From: Thermodesulfovibrionales bacterium | GTDB lineage: Bacteria; Nitrospirota; Thermodesulfovibrionia; Thermodesulfovibrionales; Dissulfurispiraceae | Reading direction: 5' to 3' | DNA length: 64,000 nt | Assembly: GCA_020062545.1 (NCBI GenBank) | Contig: JAGUWD010000003.1 | Coordinates: 124,001-188,000, forward strand | Part shown: positions 63,194-64,000 of the stretch, piece by piece | Position numbering within the stretch: the stretch's first letter is position 1 | Layout of the letters: the number at the start of each line of letters is the position of its first letter | The notes under the pieces: generated by a model | The model's input: the letters and a program-made list of their open reading frames with translations, nothing else | Database searches by the model: none | Told to the model about the DNA's origin: nothing | Translations under genes and position numbers: made by a program

Positions 63194-64000
63194 TCAAGCA
63201 TTATTTGATGTCTTGCTGAAAAACGCAACGAAGAATACAATTGATAAGAAAATGACTATGGTTCCGCCTGGCGCAAGGTTAAGGCGATAGGAGATTATAA
63301 TTCCAGAAATTGTGGAAAACAGGGATATAAGGCATGAGACCATGACCATTCTGTAAAATCGTTTTGTCAGCAGTTGTGCAGCAGCGCCCGGTATTACGAG
63401 GAGCGCAGAGATAAGGATAATACCTACCAATTTGATGCCTACTACTATGGCGATTGCCATTGAGAGCAGGAATATGGATTTTATGAGCCTTACCTTTATG
63501 CCGCCTACAAATGCAAGCTCTTCATTAAAGGTGATGAAATAGAGTTCCTTCATGATTACGAATACGACCCCCATCAGAAAGAGGGTTGTGCATACGGCTA
63601 TTAATGCATCTTCATTTGTTATTGCCAGTATGCTACCGAAGAGATAACCGAACAGGTCCACATTGTAGCTTGTCGATAATCCCACAAGGACGATACCGAG
63701 TGCCATGGAGCTGGAAAAGAATATCCCTATGGCTGTATCCTCTGCAAGCCTGCCCTTTGAGCTTATCTGTTCGATGCCAAAGGCCACGATAATGGAATAT
63801 ACAAGTGCTGTCAGAAGTGGGTTTATGCCCAGCAGGAAGCCTATGGAAACCCCTCCAAATGCAGCGTGAGAGATGCCGGAGCCGAGGAACGATACTCTTC
63901 TCAGCACTATGAATACTGATATTATCCCTGAAAATATAGAAAGCACTGCTCCTGTGAGCAATGCCCTTTGCATGAACCCGTATGAAAAAAGTTCTAACAA
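63194..64000 (-). CDS. Metal ABC transporter permease (ZnuB/MntB family), possibly 5'-truncated
   Basis: At least 268 residues. The first visible codon is TTG at the window edge, so the true start may lie outside. GAVLSIFSGIISVFIVLRRV, LGSGISHAAFGGVSIGFLLG and VVGIKLVGIILISALLVIPG with AAAQLLTKRF are ABC-3 permease motifs. The protein has about eight helices. It imports zinc or manganese with an ATPase and binding protein that would be encoded beyond the edge. Confidence 0.92.
   Translation of the reverse strand: MLELFSYGFMQRALLTGAVLSIFSGIISVFIVLRRVSFLGSGISHAAFGGVSIGFLLGINPLLTALVYSIIVAFGIEQISSKGRLAEDTAIGIFFSSSMALGIVLVGLSTSYNVDLFGYLFGSILAITNEDALIAVCTTLFLMGVVFVIMKELYFITFNEELAFVGGIKVRLIKSIFLLSMAIAIVVGIKLVGIILISALLVIPGAAAQLLTKRFYRMVMVSCLISLFSTISGIIISYRLNLAPGGTIVIFLSIVFFVAFFSKTSNNA

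Overview
The window looks like a chromosome segment from an uncultured anaerobic, Gram-negative, sulfur-metabolising bacterium of moderate to low G+C content. Gene content is most reminiscent of Nitrospirota (Thermodesulfovibrionia) or a Desulfobacterota-like lineage: DsrE-family sulfur-relay proteins, a sulfide:quinone reductase-type flavoprotein, multihaem cytochrome c, a tungstate transporter, RND efflux and an LPS-type envelope. That placement is inference. The most notable property is selenocysteine use. Three genes contain four in-frame TGA codons, each where a family Cys is expected and each followed 20-21 nt later by the apical loop of a hairpin (candidate SECIS): a YeeE/YedE-type sulfur transporter (two), a pentahaem cytochrome c (one) and a DsrE protein (one). 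Naive gene calling splits all three.

Layout. 1-0.8 kb: a partial Tat-exported redox protein and a small secreted protein. 0.9-5.2 kb: Kup, then a DsrE-like/DsrE-like/55-aa/YeeE sulfur cluster and a small periplasmic protein. 5.2-6.5 kb: trmJ, a zinc ribbon and a DUF2892 protein. 6.3-12.6 kb: an ArsR-TolC-adaptor-RND efflux operon read leftward. 12.7-18.5 kb: a LigD-type phosphoesterase, a haem-binding beta-propeller protein, an FtsX-type ABC exporter and the seleno-cytochrome. 18.4-27.1 kb: housekeeping genes (rsmA, pncC, ligA, a LolB-like lipoprotein, radA, thiD, rplM-rpsI, argC). 27.2-31.8 kb: an outer-membrane protein gene that is frameshifted and invaded by a repeat, a LolA-like protein and an MMPL/RND exporter. 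31.8-34.4 kb: an ArsR-DsrE(Sec)-DsrF-DsrH-SQR operon. 34.7-37.0 kb: tupABC. 37.0-52.0 kb: tRNA-Leu, galU, hsp20, lon, thiL, marC, rimO, a histidine kinase/response regulator pair, uppP, ftsK, lolA and pdxA. 52.0-56.2 kb: an AT-rich accessory island (DUF433 pseudogene, a three-gene operon around a GHKL ATPase, an MNT/HEPN toxin-antitoxin pair). 56.2-64.0 kb: an Old Yellow Enzyme homologue, tyrS, an NMO-family protein, a cupin, argJ, tRNA-Asp, tRNA-Val, an L,D-transpeptidase, an alanine-zipper lipoprotein and a ZnuB-type permease.

Non-coding structure is rich. About twenty loci carry short degenerate tandem repeats of mostly 7-bp words, in spacers, at gene starts and as in-frame insertions in radA, thiD, thiL and rimO; the same words recur at distant loci. 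Two diverged copies of a ~165-bp structured element (18-kb and 48-kb regions) have paired ends that appear to covary. Two copies of a different ~180-bp element with terminal inverted repeats lie at 28.5 kb and 43.3 kb. A 129-bp palindromic element precedes argC. Several genes (thiD, the histidine kinase, arsR) have a -10 box 7-10 nt before the start codon, suggesting leaderless transcripts.

Functionally, the two sulfur loci probably handle reduced sulfur: YeeE would import a sulfur oxyanion or sulfur carrier, DsrE-family proteins would relay sulfane sulfur, and SQR would feed sulfide electrons to quinone. Sec replaces the reactive Cys at several of these steps.
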